The notes under the pieces were generated by a model. It did not search any database. It was not told the DNA's origin and saw only the letters and a list, made by a program, of their open reading frames with translations. From positions 58,015,123 to 58,079,122 of the forward strand of contig OZ024912.1 in NCBI GenBank assembly GCA_964017125.1: a DNA stretch of 64,000 nt. The letters run 5' to 3'. Below, piece after piece: positions 53,307 through 63,900 of this stretch. Source of the DNA: Flabesymbios commensalis (Eukaryota; Annelida; Polychaeta; Terebellida; Flabelligeridae). Made by a program: the position numbers and the translations under genes. How positions within the stretch are numbered: position 1 is the first letter of the stretch; each line of letters opens with the position of its first letter.

Positions 53307-54366
53307 GGGGAGAGTCGGGTTAGTTGAGCCAAAGGGTTAGTTGTTCCACCCCCTCGCATTTCTACACATGGGATTTTCAACACCACCTCGTGATTAACTG
53401 TGATATTACTTACATGGCCACGTTGTCAGCACAGATTATTTTGCAGGTAGGGAGTTTTGTGGTTCAAAAATGCATTTTTTCGCTATAGTCAGTAGAATAA
53501 TTCAGATATTATAATGTATGTTTGCATTAATATTACGGAAGCAATAATGATTCTGTACATTCTTGCTATAGGGTTAGGCGGTCAAATACATAAAGATAGC
53601 TGATATCGATGTAACACTCAACTTGGATCCTTGAAATGTCACAACATTTTACATTTTAAAATATATGGCTGTTGTGGGGTAAGTTGAGCCAAATAAGGTG
53701 GGGTAAGTTGATCGACCGGCTCAAATAACCCCATTCATGGCTCATCTTACCCCAGTAGGTAAACATATTATTACAGAATGTGGATCAACTAACCCCACTC
53801 GACATGGCTCATCATACCCCAGTGGGTATAACATATTATTATATAATGTGATATAGTGTAAAAAATGTCATTATATAATAGGTCGATATAATAAAGACAC
53901 ATAATAATAGTATATATCTTCTTAATAAATACAATATGACAATGATCCATGCACCAATACAGGCTATAATGCCTATTGTATCACTTGGAACTTGGAAGAG
54001 ATGTGTCAACAAATTTGCCCCTTATGTGATGTACAGAGGTGTTCATTTTTTATTTTTGCATTTTCTGGACAAAAAATAACATGTTGGTATGTACATTTGT
54101 CAATTGTAAATTTTTACCATAGGTGATCAACTTACCCCCTTGCGTGGCACAACTTACCCCATACAGTGGGTTAGTTGAGCCACTTTCACCACGCTCAGTT
54201 GTGTATCCATAATCTTTTTAAAAATGTTCTTTTCATCTTTCATTGATGTTGGCTATATGTGTAATACATAGCCATGTTTTAAAACTATTCCAACCATTCT
54301 GCGATCAACTGGGAAAACACCAGACAAAATATTGTAAAAAGTGGCTGAACTAACCCGACTCTCCCC
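53307..54366. mobile_element. 1060-bp TIR element with TA target duplication and GG...CC ends
   Basis: Ends GGGGAGAGTCGGGTTAGTT and, inverted, GGGGAGAGTCGGGTTAGTT, flanked by TA (53305-53306 and 54367-54368). The SINE-like module at 9858-9867 (CCAGTACTTC) is the unoccupied site, so TA is the duplicated target. Inside are many GGGGTAAGTTGAGCC-like and TGGCTCAACTTACCCC-like repeats on both strands. No transposase frame: a non-autonomous element of a TA-targeting (Tc1/mariner-type) group. Confidence 0.9.
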
Positions 54367-54759
54367 TACTTCTCGAGCCAGAACCAGACTGTATGAGCCA
54401 TCGGGGCCCACCTTAAGACGTGCAGCCATTTATTATTCACCTCTGACGACCCCTAGAGGTCAATGACCTCGAATAACCACAATTTGCCTCTTTAGCACAA
54501 AATTTTAGTATAAAATCTGTCTAAATCCGTGACAAAAAAACCCCATCACAATGTTTAGTGCATATTGAGTATTTGTGACGTCTTTTCGCATTTACTAAAA
54601 AAACTTGTTAGCATCGCACCTCACAACTTTATATTTCATTCTTCAGAAAATAGCCCAATTAGTACAGTCCAGTGTTATTTTAATTGATGCATATGTTATC
54701 AATATGTTATCAATGTGCTTTGGATTTTGTCTTATAAGCGTAATTAAACAACTATGTGG

Positions 54760-54885
54760 CTGGCATGACGACGAACTCAAATGGCGTCTTGTGGCAAGAC
54801 GCCCACCCATGACATGGGGCAAGGTGCCCAGTGGGCGTCTTGCCCCATTTCATGGTGGGCATCTTGCCCCAACACATTGGCAATG
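54760..54885. repeat. Compact inverted repeat GGGCAAGAcGCCCAC
   Basis: TGGCAAGACGCCCACCCATGA, CATGGGGCAAGGTGCCCAGTGG, GCGTCTTGCCCCATTTCATGG and TGGGCATCTTGCCCC follow one another, so the strand can fold in two alternative stems. Confidence 0.7.
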
Positions 54886-55429
54886 TGTTATTTTTTTCTG
54901 TTGTGCTCTATTGAGCTAGTTAGAGGAACGTCACACTACAATTATGTAGTAGGCCTACTGATATAACAATCTGCACAGTATCACTGTATGCCCTATATTG
55001 AGTATGATGTGCTGAAGTTAATTCAACCCATGACCCCATAGTTTTGTGTGCATAAGGCTAGTTTTTGATATGCTAAATTGCAGTTTAATTTAATCAATAT
55101 GACCTACCATAAACGTCGACCCCAATGTTGGTTTGAAGTTTAATGTTGAGAAACGGTCTGTGACGCTGGCGCTGTGACGCTGGCCTAATATTGAATCAGC
55201 AATGAATCAACAGAGGAGAATGTCAACCATATTATTGTAATAGGCATAATACTACGTGCACAAATCACGTATATGACTGGTCTAATATAAATGAAAACTA
55301 GATGTGACTGTTTGTGGCGCGAAACCATTAAAAGTATCCCCTTCACATGACTCAAACTTGGAGAGATTGCCACAATAAAGAAATCTAAGTAAAAAATTAC
55401 CTTCACCAGGTTTTTTTTCATCATGTCCT

Positions 55430-55870
55430 TCATCAGCCATCTTGAAAAAAAAGAATCAGATCATTAGTTATGCCTAGAGAACCACTGCATCAAATTTAAA
55501 TGCGATCCAACCAACGGTTCAGAGAATATCGCACTCACAAGCTTTTCGGGAGGCTATTATTTTAAAAATGTCCTACATCAGCCATTTGTTTTTTGTGAAT
55601 TATTTCCAAAAAATTAAGAAATCATTAGAAATGCCTAGAGAACCACTGCATAAAATTTAAATGCGATCCCACCAACGTTTCATTAGATATCGCGGGGGGC
55701 TATTTTTTTCCAAATGTCGGCTATAATTATGTTTTTTTATTGGATTATTCCCAAAAATTATTCAGATCATCAGAAATGCCCAGAAAACCACCCTATAAAA
55801 TTTGCATGGAATCCATTCAACGGTTATTAATATTAAGATATCGTGCCCACAAGCTTATTTGCCAGGCACA
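55430..55870. repeat. Three tandem units of ~150 bp
   Basis: Each unit has TCAGATCATTAG or a variant, AAATGCCTAGAGAACCAC, ATAAAATTTAAATGCGATCC, CCAACGGTT and ATATCGC followed by a CACAAGCTT-type end (starts near 55450, 55610 and 55755). Non-coding, with clear divergence between units. Confidence 0.75.
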
Positions 55871-56084
55871 TAGGTCATGTCTGTAAAAAATAAACATAAT
55901 TCATAAGCTATTTTTTTAGTGAGAGCTAAATTCCTCATGCGTCCATGGCAGAGACGGAATAATGCTAAACACTATAAGCCTCCCGAGCGAGATGCTTGAA
56001 AATACATAGGCCTACGCCTGACATAGGCAGAATAAGAAGATTACACAGACCTGTCACAGTCGTGCTAGTATGGAAAGTGTGAAT

Positions 56085-56385
56085 TTAGGCATTTTGAATT
56101 TGATTGAATTAAAAAAAATCAGACCATGTCCCTCCCTCAAACTGCACATTTTGTTTTGTAGTATTAGGTCTAGGTATCTGTTATGGTTTGCCAGATATCA
56201 GGCATATTAAAGTTAATTATGGCTGATTGTCGGCCATTGTTAATTTAATCGAGTTGAAATTTTTCAAGGCATTTCCCCATCTGAAACCGCATAATTTGGT
56301 GTACATAGTAAGGATCTAAGTATCTGGCACGGTTTGTCATATATCAGGCATATTAAAGTCAATTATGGCCGATTGTCGGCCATTC
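56085..56385. repeat. Two tandem units of ~150 bp
   Basis: TTGAATT, CATGTCCCTCCCTCAAACTGCACA, TCTAGGTATCTGTTATGG, CAGATATCAGGCATATTAAAG and TTATGGCTGATTGTCGGCC recur from about 56250 with roughly 80% similarity. A third partial ATTTCAGGCATATTGA is at 56490, followed by a C run at 56505-56520. Confidence 0.75.
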
Positions 56386-56840
56386 AAGTAGATCCATCTA
56401 CACCCCATAAGGGATGTGTGTGTGTGCAATAAGAAGTAAATCCTCCCAATGGTTTCCGAGGTCTGCTTCGGAAATGAAACGCTGCCAGATTTCAGGCATA
56501 TTGACCCCCCCCCCCCCCCCATCTTTCGTAACACTTTTTAACGTTATGTTGACCACGGTCCGTAACGCATCACTTCACCCCCTCCCCCTCTAGGCGGTAC
56601 GTATTTATTGGGTTTTTATTTAGCAACAAAACATATATATTTAATGAGTTTTACAAGATTATTGAGCCAAGCAGATGTTGTCACCAGAGCATTCAATTTA
56701 TTATAAATAACAAAATAGACACCTGTGTGATGTAGTATATATGCTGAACTCCGTGTTTTTATTTCTAGTCTCGTTCAACAAGCTTGACTTAATAACTTCA
56801 AAAATTGAAACGTCAGAAAATACCCTTTATGGTGTGTATA

Positions 56841-56949
56841 CCCAGCAAACACAAAGCATGTGTATAACATTTGTGCAACGTCGGCCCAACGTCTTCGACG
56901 TTGGTCCAACATTGTACAAATGGTATACAAATGCTATGTGTTTGCTGGG
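56841..56949. mobile_element. 109-bp hairpin element with TA target duplication
   Basis: CCCAGCAAACACAAAGCATG ... CTATGTGTTTGCTGGG between TA (56839-56840) and TA (56950-56951). Stem GTATAACATTTGTGCAACG returns as TTGTACAAATGGTATAC; core GGCCCAACGTCTTCGACGTTGGTCC. It is the best-preserved example of the end sequence. Confidence 0.88.
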
Positions 56950-57035
56950 TAACAGCTGAGTATTTTATCATAAAGTGCACACTATACCTTCCAAAAATGA
57001 AACCTAATCACCTGTAGCCTACCATTACAGCTTAA

Positions 57036-57250
57036 CCCTTTAAGCCCCCACGATGCATTAAAGCATCATTTCACATCCCTGAAAACAGACTTAATTTTCC
57101 TACAACTAGGGTTTTCAGAATGAAAATTTCCATGAAACTGGTTTACCAATACATGGCAATTTTCTTTAAGTTTTAAACCACATCAAATCATCTTCATCCT
57201 CTACAAGTCGGGAATTGCGATTCGCGGCTTGTAGTGGATGAAGATGACTA
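57036..57250 (+). mobile_element. piggyBac-like MITE, family 3, right end missing
   Basis: TTAA (57032-57035) precedes CCCTTTAAGCCCCCACG. A strong palindrome follows (GTCATCTTCATCC and CTACAAG on one side, CTTGTAG and GGATGAAGATGAC on the other, at 57187-57248). Layout matches families 1 and 2: CCCTT end, TTAA and an off-centre long palindrome. The second TIR is not found before the R-type sequence begins near 57340, so the element is truncated. Confidence 0.55.
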
Positions 57251-57349
57251 TGGTAGTAACAAGATCACATCTTTTGGTTTGTGTTTTTTATCAGGTTTGA
57301 AAGGAACAATTGCGCGAGGTCTCAACAGCAGTATAGTAATACTTTTCAT

Positions 57350-57810
57350 ATGTGACGGGACGCTCCAATGATTTAGTAAAGATCTTAGACTAATCTTAGG
57401 CTTACGCCTAGTATCTATAGGTAAAGCCCCCCCACAGTGAAATGCCAGATCACACAAATGATAGCCCTCAGTCGGTAAATCCTGTTACTGTGTACATGCA
57501 TCTTCACTCTGCCATGTGATTTGCGGCAGCCATGCTCTGCGTGTATTAAGACTGGACTGGTGCAGATGGTGTACATGATGCTAGATTGTGGTAGAACACC
57601 ATATTCAATAAATATGTTATTGCTAATGCTACTGATTCTGATGTTAAAGTCGGTTTTCACCAAGGTTACGATGAGGCACATAGACACTGTGCTAGTCCCG
57701 GAAGCGTTTGAGGAAGCCGGCCCTCTTGTCTTTTCCATGAAAGCCGTTGAACATGTGGTGGTGGATGCCAGAAAAAGTGTCCTATATACAGTCGGTCAGT
57801 AACTCAACGA
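57350..57810 (+). repeat. R fragment carrying the small ORF, copy F
   Basis: GACGGGACGCTCCAATGATTTAG ... AGCCCCCCCACAGTG ... to TCAGTAACT matches 11143-11575. An additional ~75 bp (57490-57565) is present inside it. Similarity stops just after the ORF, unlike copies 1 and 2, which continue another 100 bp. Confidence 0.75.
57566..57802 (+). CDS. Repeat-borne small ORF, copy 3 (78 aa)
   Basis: First ATG at 57566 (MVYMMLDCGRTPYSINML), with TAA at the same place as in the other copies. Two codons are missing from the hydrophobic stretch (INMLLLMLLILMLK). The core reads SVFTKVTMRHIDTVLVPEAF and ends RKSVLYTVGQ. The 5' part differs because of an insertion upstream. It lacks the wider R context, which shows that the ORF segment can travel, or be retained, by itself. 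Confidence 0.35.
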   Translation: MVYMMLDCGRTPYSINMLLLMLLILMLKSVFTKVTMRHIDTVLVPEAFEEAGPLVFSMKAVEHVVVDARKSVLYTVGQ

Positions 57811-57814
57811 TAAA

Positions 57815-59515
57815 GTACCATATGACTTCCAACCATATTTTTTTTGTAAATATGAACAAAATGTTGTCAAAATTTACTCATTTCAGCAGTACTATGTTAG
57901 TTGTCATATACTTTTGTCAATGGGATAGTTTAGATGTAATAATAAAAAGCAACATCCAACGTGACAGAAGATATCTGATGAATGTTAATGATACAAAGTA
58001 TTATACTAATAAAGAAATATAATTCAAATAAAAAATATAGGGACAACAAAGCAGCTTCAAATGAAAATTAAAAGACATCTAAGATTATATTTCTGATTAA
58101 ACAAGTATATTATTTTAAAGCTAAGTGTGTTTTTTGTTGCATTTAAGTCATGCTAACGTGACATTTATTTTGCCATGTTGCTAGTGTCACGTTAGCAACA
58201 GTGCTAATAGAAGTCACATTCTTGGCCAGAATTCACATGCACACAGCTAGAAATATGTACTTGAATAGCTGGTTTCAGATTGTTGCATTGTAGAAGGGCT
58301 ACAGTTTTTATTTTTTTCTGTTTGGAATAAACATCAAGTGCTAACGTGACAGATGCCCATGACATTTCCCAAAGTATTCTGTTGTTAGAGAACATTTTCC
58401 AACCACTGATGTAATAATGGATATGTAAACACAATTGGGCTAAACACAAATCTTTGGATTTCACACTCGGACATCTTATTTTTGAGGGATGAGAAGAAGA
58501 ATCTCACTTACCCTATAAATGACACTGTCACGTTGACAGTTCCAGTGTCACACAAAGATTCACGTTAACATAATAAGGGTCAAAGAGCATGTCACGATAC
58601 ACTAATATGTGTCAAGAATATTGTCACATAAACAACAAAGGTGTCAAAACTTATCTCACGTTAGCACATTGTTAGCACAAATGCAGCCCATGTTCAGTGA
58701 GTTGTGTAAATGGATCATGCCTAAAATGATGCACAGCATCATAGTGTTTTTATATTTCATTGCACAACTTATATTATGTTTACAGTACTGTGCCATGCTA
58801 ACGTTACAGCCTATATTATTACCTGCTTTATTTGCCAAAAAAAATCACAGCTGGTAATTTCAACTAACCTGAAACTTTCATTTCCCAATTAACCATTCTT
58901 TCCGGCACCTTACCATGATGATAGGTGATCAGAAAAGAATAATATTGTTCATATATCAATGCACTTATGAGACCTAAACGAATTTTAGGATTTGACACTG
59001 TCACAATAGCATTGTAAGATATGTCATTCCCTCTATTTATATGCATATTCCACAAATATATATAAAAAGATGGCATTTTTGTATTTCTGAGATTACCTCA
59101 GTGACGAAATACATTGACACTAAAATGTCACTTTTTAGTCGTTTTTTGCACACCTGTGAACAGTTGGAACGAAAGATTTTATTGTGATTCTGACGAGCAC
59201 ATTTCTTTAAGAAACATTTTTTCTTGCAAATCGATATATAAAAACAGAAATCTTACAATGGCTTGGTGCACTAAAATTAAATTTTTAACCACATGTGATA
59301 AATTTGGGAAGTTTCAAAACCATGATTAGACACTTTTTTGTTCGTTTTTTCTAAACCAAATCTGATTTAGGTGTCCCATGATCACAAAACTAGGCCTACT
59401 ATGTCTCCGTCTATAACTTAATGGATGAAACGTAACACACATTAGAGGATATAGCACCATAGCAGTCTACAACAGATTTAACATTGCTAACGTTACATTG
59501 GCCCTATATCGTGTT
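57815..59515. other. AT-rich stretch with recurring GCTAACGTGAC motif; no gene seen
   Basis: GCTAACGTGAC or its complement, or a one-base variant, occurs near 58153, 58190, 58332, 58655, 58797 and 59487, far more often than chance for an 11-mer. The open frames are short and AT-driven. Confidence 0.4.
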
Positions 59516-59518
59516 TGA

Positions 59519-59680
59519 TAGTAGGGTGAAAAACCTAACTTTCATGACCACTATCTGGCTGAGATGTTTTGACGATTGATTTGACTTCTTTGAACCCTTT
59601 AGAAAAAAAATTGCCCCCATGTCCTTCTCAAAAATCCCGTCATTTTTTTCTAGAGGCGCAAATCCAAAATGGCCACACGT
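59519..59680 (+). repeat. ~160-bp inverted repeat, left arm
   Basis: TAGTAGGGTGAAAAACCTAAC ... CTAGAGGCGCAAATCC ... AAAATGGCC. It is matched at about 90% by the complement of 62095-62255. The arms enclose 2.4 kb that includes the Gypsy fossil. Confidence 0.85.
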
Positions 59681-60159
59681 GCCATTATGAAAAAATAACT
59701 TTTGCAATATAAAAGCTACAAATATGAATAAATACACTTTTTTGGATAATTCCACCACAAGAAATCCATTTCTGACGTCAGCTTAATATTAAAAAACATT
59801 TCTGACCATAAAATCCAAGATTGCCGACAAATTTGGTTAGAAAATCATTTTTTTTTAAGCGAAACAGAATTTGATCCCCTTGCAGGGTGGTAAGAATGCA
59901 ACAGTTAATAATAGGCCTATAGATGAATGCATAGCTCTAAATAACAATAAGAAATTACAATAACAAAATATAAAAATAATAAAATAAAATAGAATAAAAT
60001 TTAGCAAGTATATGTCATATATAGACCTCTACCTAAATGTGAAGCGAGGAGACAAGTATACTGAAAATATAATATATGTATTGGACTACATCTCCTGCCA
60101 GGTTATGTTCTGAATCCTGGCTGGAGATTCTGATGAATATGTCATGCTCTTTTGTTTAC

Positions 60160-61390
60160 CATCATCTGGTTTTATGCTTCATGCCAGTTTCACTTAGCCT
60201 TTCCGAGACGAGCCTGTAGATAATTATATTATCAATGGAGACAAAGCAACACTGATCAGTCCATGTAGCACCCTGTCCATGGTGCGTTGGAAGAGGCTGA
60301 AGCGTTGGCCAGCTCATACGGCATTCGCTTGTATGATCCTCTGGTGCTACTGGAATCTGCCAGTAGCCACTTTTGAGATCCAAAGTCGGAAACAATTGGC
60401 AGTCTTTTACCGTGGCCGCATTAAGCTTACAGTAGTTGATGCAGAAGATCTAGGTATGATTCATCTTTTTGGGGGTCAATGCGCCGCCCATGGTGATGTT
60501 GAAATCTGGATTACACCCGCTTTTCTCATACCGTTGACTACTTTCCTTATTCAATGGGAGCTCTCACCTTAATGGGTCAGCAGACATGAGGTTTTATGGT
60601 GAGGGTAATCAAGTAACCAAGGTTGCAGTAACCAAGGTTGAAAAGGTCCTCGTCAAAAACTTCTGATTCATCGATTACCGGCAGGGGAGTTCCGCCAAGT
60701 TTGCATACTAGTCCGGATGGCCACTGTAATGACAGACATCCCAGTTACAGACACATTAGATATTTATTTTCCAGCCATGAGTGATCTGGCACACCAGTAT
60801 AGAGTGGGGTATGGACCTGCTCTCCAACAATATCTAGCTATATACAAAATGGTGACAGTACTGACATTAGTGGCCCCTTTAATCCATACGTTGTCTGGCT
60901 TGATACAGAGAAACATTTGCGTAATTTGCAGCTTGTCTGCTGACTCCTGGTTTTTCTGTGCCGAATCCACCTCCATGTGTTCTTCGTCCATCACCTGGTT
61001 TTTTTTTGGGGTAGGCAAGCTTGGCTTAAGATAGAATCGCAGGATGTATGCCGTATCTCTGTTTGATCAAATGTAGCTTTTTTCTGTAAGCACAAATTCT
61101 TTACTGCTGACACGAGTGAGACCAACCTCATCCAGTGGCTGCGTTCAGTGTCGTCCTTCGCCCAGAAGGTCACCATTTGTCGTCTCCTGTGCCAAAGAAA
61201 ATATGACGTTTGTGGTTCCTTGTTCAAATTTGCTGATGCGTCGCATCAATTATCTGGTCAGGACTCTGGCAGCTCTGTCCAGATTACTGAATTTGTTTGT
61301 CTCAGCATGGTTGGCAACAAACATGTTTAAGAAGTGCTGGCACTGCTCTCCAGTCATGGTTAACGGGATTCTCGCATCAGCCATGTTCTA
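60160..61390 (-). mobile_element. Ty3/Gypsy retrotransposon fossil, partial
   Basis: On the minus strand a gag-like part lies at about 61390-60760 and the start of a Ty3/Gypsy reverse transcriptase (FPTLDLKSGYWQIPVAPEDH) at about 60395-60170. The order and strand agree with one element. The rest of pol and recognisable LTRs are not seen. It is clearly broken, with several interruptions and missing parts, and probably old. The surrounding inverted repeats are not LTRs, because LTRs would be direct. Confidence 0.75.
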
Positions 61391-61399
61391 CTTCTTTTT

Positions 61400-62090
61400 T
61401 GTCTTATAGGCAAGATAGCCAGTTCTAAGATCGGAGTTCGATTCTCGAGGCTTACAACACACCTGACTGTGCTTTTCCTTTTCAGGTCCCCAGTGCTGCA
61501 GCGATGGCATGAAGTGACAACAACAAGTCTTTTGTGCTATATAATAAGGCATGACTGGTAGACGTATTGACAGGGCTAACAATCTTGTTCATGGCTAGAC
61601 GTCCTTGCTAGTTCACAATGTGCTTGATTTTGCATTAACGTCCAGTCATATCTCCTTTCATTATCTTCAAATGCAAGTACAAATACAATTCATTGACAGT
61701 GATGTTAGTACAGGTACGGATGCCAGGGCATGCATGCTTTAATTACTCCCCAAGGGTAATTTGCTAGTCACCTAGCACGATGCAGGGGCTGGGATCTTTT
61801 TTGATCGAGATAGCTGGATAGTTCTTTCTGGTCTGGCTTTGTCATAAACGAGACAAACATTGGCCATTTACCGCTAGGCGCGAAGGCGCTCTGGTTGCGT
61901 AAATGTCCTGTTTGTCTTACGATATGTTATTTCTAACAACCTGTTTACAACCTGGTATTATATTGTTTAAAAGCAGCTAGTATTAGTGGCTTACGTAATT
62001 AAGCTATTGCTTTGTTTGATCATCTGTCTGACCAAAATGCGCAAGTAGAATCTGGTTAGCTCTAACTGAGCATTTATAATCTGACCTGGC
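61400..62090. other. No recognisable feature
   Basis: Mixed sequence between the Gypsy fossil and the right inverted arm. May include further decayed element sequence, but nothing is identifiable. Confidence 0.4.
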
Positions 62091-62094
62091 AAGT

Positions 62095-62255
62095 GCGGCC
62101 ATTTTGGATTTACGCCTCTAGAAAAAAATGCCTGGATTTTTGCGAGGGACATGGGGGCTAATTTTTTTCTAAAAGGTTCAAAAAAGTCAAATCAATCGTC
62201 AAAACATCTTAGCCAGAAAATGGTCATGAAAGTTAGGTTTTTCACCCTACTATGT
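62095..62255 (-). repeat. ~160-bp inverted repeat, right arm
   Basis: Complement of 59519-59680; see there. Small differences include a short CC/GG change in the CATGTCC(TT/CG)C region. No common target duplication was found outside the two arms. Confidence 0.85.
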
Positions 62256-62259
62256 AGTC

Positions 62260-63075
62260 CCCATCTACTATTTTAGATGATTTTTTAAATATTAAAGTGC
62301 TAAGCTCCCATTTTTAAACCACTGAGAACGATTTTCCCAAAGGCAAAAGTAGGAGGCGGAGCTAATTCGTGACGTCAAAAGGTGGAGACATGCTTGGCTG
62401 GTTATAGTACATGTAGCTGATGATGTATTGTATGCTTTTATAAAACTGACCAAGTCAACACGGAACGACAGTCCAACGCTGCCTGAATGCAGGTGCAGCA
62501 CTAGAATTGATGACCATCACCGCAACCGCTCTTGGACAGCGTCTAGCATTCACTCGCCCCTTGTTCACCCTGTCGATGCGGGCATATAAAAGTCTAGTTC
62601 AGCTCATGCACAAATACAAAAAACATGAAACATATACCCGATGCAGTTTCAATGTTAATTCAGATTCAATAATGTACGGTTTTTGTGTGTGAAGTCATGA
62701 GGTGCGAGATCCGCCCAGCCCAAGAAATGTGCAAATTTTCAGTTTTTATTTTTGAAAATAACTGATTATTAGTGGACTAAAATAATCTGCTAAGTTATGT
62801 GATAGTTCATTGTGATAGATACTTTAATTTTATTGATGAACTGAAATAACTTCATAGGGCCTTTAAATGAATTAGCCTTACAAAGTAATTTTGGTAATTT
62901 AGTCATCCCAGTCAAGAAAATGAACATGCTAAAATAATACAACTATGATACAAATAGAAAATAATGTTATGTAATGTCGAGTACGTGAGTCCCCGCCAGC
63001 AAGGGGTCAGTCAAACCGAAGTGCAATGGAAAGGCCTCACTCTAGAGGAAACATGATAAATCGCACCAGAAGTTT
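62260..63075. other. No defensible gene
   Basis: GCATATAAAAGTC at 62581 resembles a TATA box, but no convincing frame follows. A half copy of the TTAGCATG foldback lies at 62880-62935. Confidence 0.35.
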
Positions 63076-63080
63076 CAAAA

Positions 63081-63246
63081 ATGAAATGAATCGGGCTTTA
63101 GGCCAACTTTGGCACACATAGGCTAAACTGGGCCAGGAGAACCTCCTGAGGATGGTGAGATGAATGAGATGACACTGTCCTCCAGACACAGGATTCGAAA
63201 TTCGAGCCATGGCGGTCTGAGGCCGAGCACGCTACCTCTCGGTCAC
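63081..63246 (-). mobile_element. tRNA-derived SINE, family GACCGA, copy 4
   Basis: The only copy not embedded in a long R block. Minus strand: GACCGAGAGGTAGCGTGCTCG, TTTCGAATCC, CTGGAGGACAG, CTCAGGAGG, then CCCGATTCATTTCATTTTTG as the tail. Confidence 0.65.
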
Positions 63247-63339
63247 GGAGGCTCCCCACAATACTGACTACCGGAAGTTTCAAGTACAATGTCAGCAGCA
63301 ACCACATTTAAAATTATTCTTACTATTGGCCACATACCC

Positions 63340-63900
63340 ATTATTTTGTGGACGGTGCGTAGTGTGTTTGTAATTAATGTCGGAAAGTTATCATGGTTCT
63401 AATATAGTACTGAATGAGTGGCGAAAATATCCCATCCACAAAAAGAGATGCAGTACTGCGATATTTCCTACTAGGCAACACAACGTTAAAGTCAGCTTCG
63501 AAATATGAGAACAGAAGGTTCTAATACCCACTGAAAGTTCTGGTATTTTAAAATCCTACCGGTAAAAAGTCAAAACTCTCTTTTTATAAAGAGCTACAGA
63601 CAATATCTGTAGCTTCTTGGGATGACATCAATTTTCGTTTTTTATTTTGTAATGCAGTAGTGTATCCCACAGATCATGATTTTATTTTTTACTGGATTTT
63701 TAGGTGTTTTAAAATATTTTTTATTCGCACTTTTATGAATCCGACTGTAACCCAAACAAACTTTTTGTATACCTAAACACCTGCTAAAGGACTTTTGAAT
63801 GTTCATACAGCATTGGGCCACATGTTGATGCCGTCGGCCCAGCGCTGAGCAGACAATCAGTGCTGCGGGGGAATCCCCTGATCAACCCAGCAATTAAGGG
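63340..63900. repeat. R fragment, rearranged
   Basis: 63345-63570 matches 27410-27655 in the same direction (TTTGTGGACGGTGCGTA, ATCGGAAAGTTA-like, CCACTGAAAGTTCTGG). From about 63620 to 63870 the match is to 26400-26640 in the opposite direction (GATGACATCAATTTTCG, GTAGTGTATCCCAC, then the GGCCCA hairpin piece). The join of opposite orientations marks an inversion inside the repeat. Confidence 0.7.

Larger units (their letters stand above)
51830..54560 (+). repeat. Long dispersed repeat R, copy E (three insertions)
   Basis: Collinear with copy D (9180-9990) when three blocks are left out: 51916-52288, 52359-52951 and 53307-54366. Matching pieces are the ATTACAAAATGGATAGTGACATT start, CAGTCACGCCACATTTTG (52297), TTTCATTGCCCTCCAACAC (52954), CACATTTCAATGCAGCGTTG (53014), the split SINE-like module, and TCTAAATCCGTGAC (54520). 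Confidence 0.75.

Noticed and set aside
55185-55433. An 82-codon membrane-like frame on the minus strand
   Set aside because: AT-rich hydrophobic frame with no support, next to a tandem repeat block.
60162-62255. The 59519/62095 pair as LTRs of the Gypsy fossil
   Set aside because: The pair is inverted; LTRs are direct repeats.
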